Shown here in pieces: positions 63,924 to 64,000 of a DNA stretch of 64,000 nucleotides. The stretch is from Bog-756 sp963839925. Lineage in GTDB: Bacteria; Actinomycetota; Acidimicrobiia; Acidimicrobiales; RAAP-2. The notes beneath the pieces are model-generated. The model searched no databases. It was not told where the DNA came from and saw only the letters and a program-made list of their open reading frames with translations. How positions within the stretch are numbered: the stretch's first letter is position 1; each line of letters starts with the position of its first letter. The position numbers and the translations under genes were made by a program. The stretch spans positions 1,860,001 to 1,924,000 of the forward strand of contig CAWIWV010000001.1 in NCBI GenBank assembly GCA_963839925.1. The letters run 5' to 3'.

Positions 63924-64000
63924 AGCTCGGCCTCGGACTTCATGGCCGAGGCGGTCGGCAGGACGCCTGCATCCATGACCGGGGGAACCTCGAGGACCAC
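63920..64000 (-). CDS. C-terminal tail of an unidentified gene (window edge)
   Basis: Only the last 26 codons are in the window, ending LPTASAMKSEAEL then TGA at 63920. It overlaps the USP-like gene start by four bases (GTGA), so the two are in one operon. Too short to classify. Confidence 0.6.
   Translation of the reverse strand: MVLEVPPVMDAGVLPTASAMKSEAEL

Overview
The window is a 64 kb piece of a high-G+C actinobacterial chromosome. No rRNA, tRNA, plasmid or phage gene is visible, so the lineage is inferred from content. F420-type LLM oxidoreductase, MurD2/MurL, ECF B12 uptake, several acyl-CoA dehydrogenases and a P450, GWWxxxDGxW proteins and secreted 'SDGGIFSFGDA' repeats together suggest class Acidimicrobiia or a close relative (moderate to low confidence). 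Most DNA is about 65-68% G+C; the block at 16.7-19.4 kb looks lower.

Layout. 1-4.2 kb: lipid or sterol catabolism (two acyl-CoA dehydrogenases, P450, enoyl-CoA hydratase) with five 17-bp tandem repeats before the P450. 4.2-7.4 kb: murD2, murL and a histidine phosphatase. 7.4-12.9 kb: a MacAB-type export operon whose envelope proteins share Gly/Phe-rich tracts. 13-16.6 kb: aldo/keto reductase, DHA2 transporter, LysR regulator. 16.7-19.4 kb: three linked genes of unknown role (sigma-like protein, possible degenerate C39/papain-fold protein, small protein); the best candidate here for an undescribed system. 19.7-26.5 kb: IPT/PstS-like secreted protein with terminator, DsbA-like protein, CPA2 antiporter, HDAC-like deacylase, SnoaL-like protein, LigD-type polymerase. 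26.5-32.2 kb: cobalamin riboswitch and a translationally coupled ECF transporter operon with a stalked surface DUF4430-like protein, ending in an SDR. 32.2-43.4 kb: DMT exporter, SGNH protein, MmcQ/YjbR protein, PPi-type phosphofructokinase, LLM oxidoreductase, PPK2, ThpR, AidB-like protein, c-di-GMP enzyme, two small proteins. 43.5-49 kb: GH43-like secreted protein with six exact-length repeats, membrane protein, SFPASDPPS small protein, CNBD protein, DHA2 transporter. 49.3-58.3 kb: PEP synthase, CoA-transferase, CNBD-thioredoxin-reductase fusion, PspA, MFS, SDR, thioesterase. 58.3-64 kb: membrane protein, ABC binding protein coupled to an adenine deaminase, methyltransferase, ABM/zinc-ribbon protein, USP-like protein and the tail of a further gene.

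Two window-wide features stand out. Neighbouring genes repeatedly overlap by the four bases GTGA (eleven cases) or ATGA (one), implying strong translational coupling. Seven otherwise well-conserved genes carry eight frame breaks, several inside alternating CG tracts and explained by loss of one CG dinucleotide; a systematic sequencing or assembly artefact is likelier than pseudogenes, so these genes are annotated as single frame-broken CDSs.
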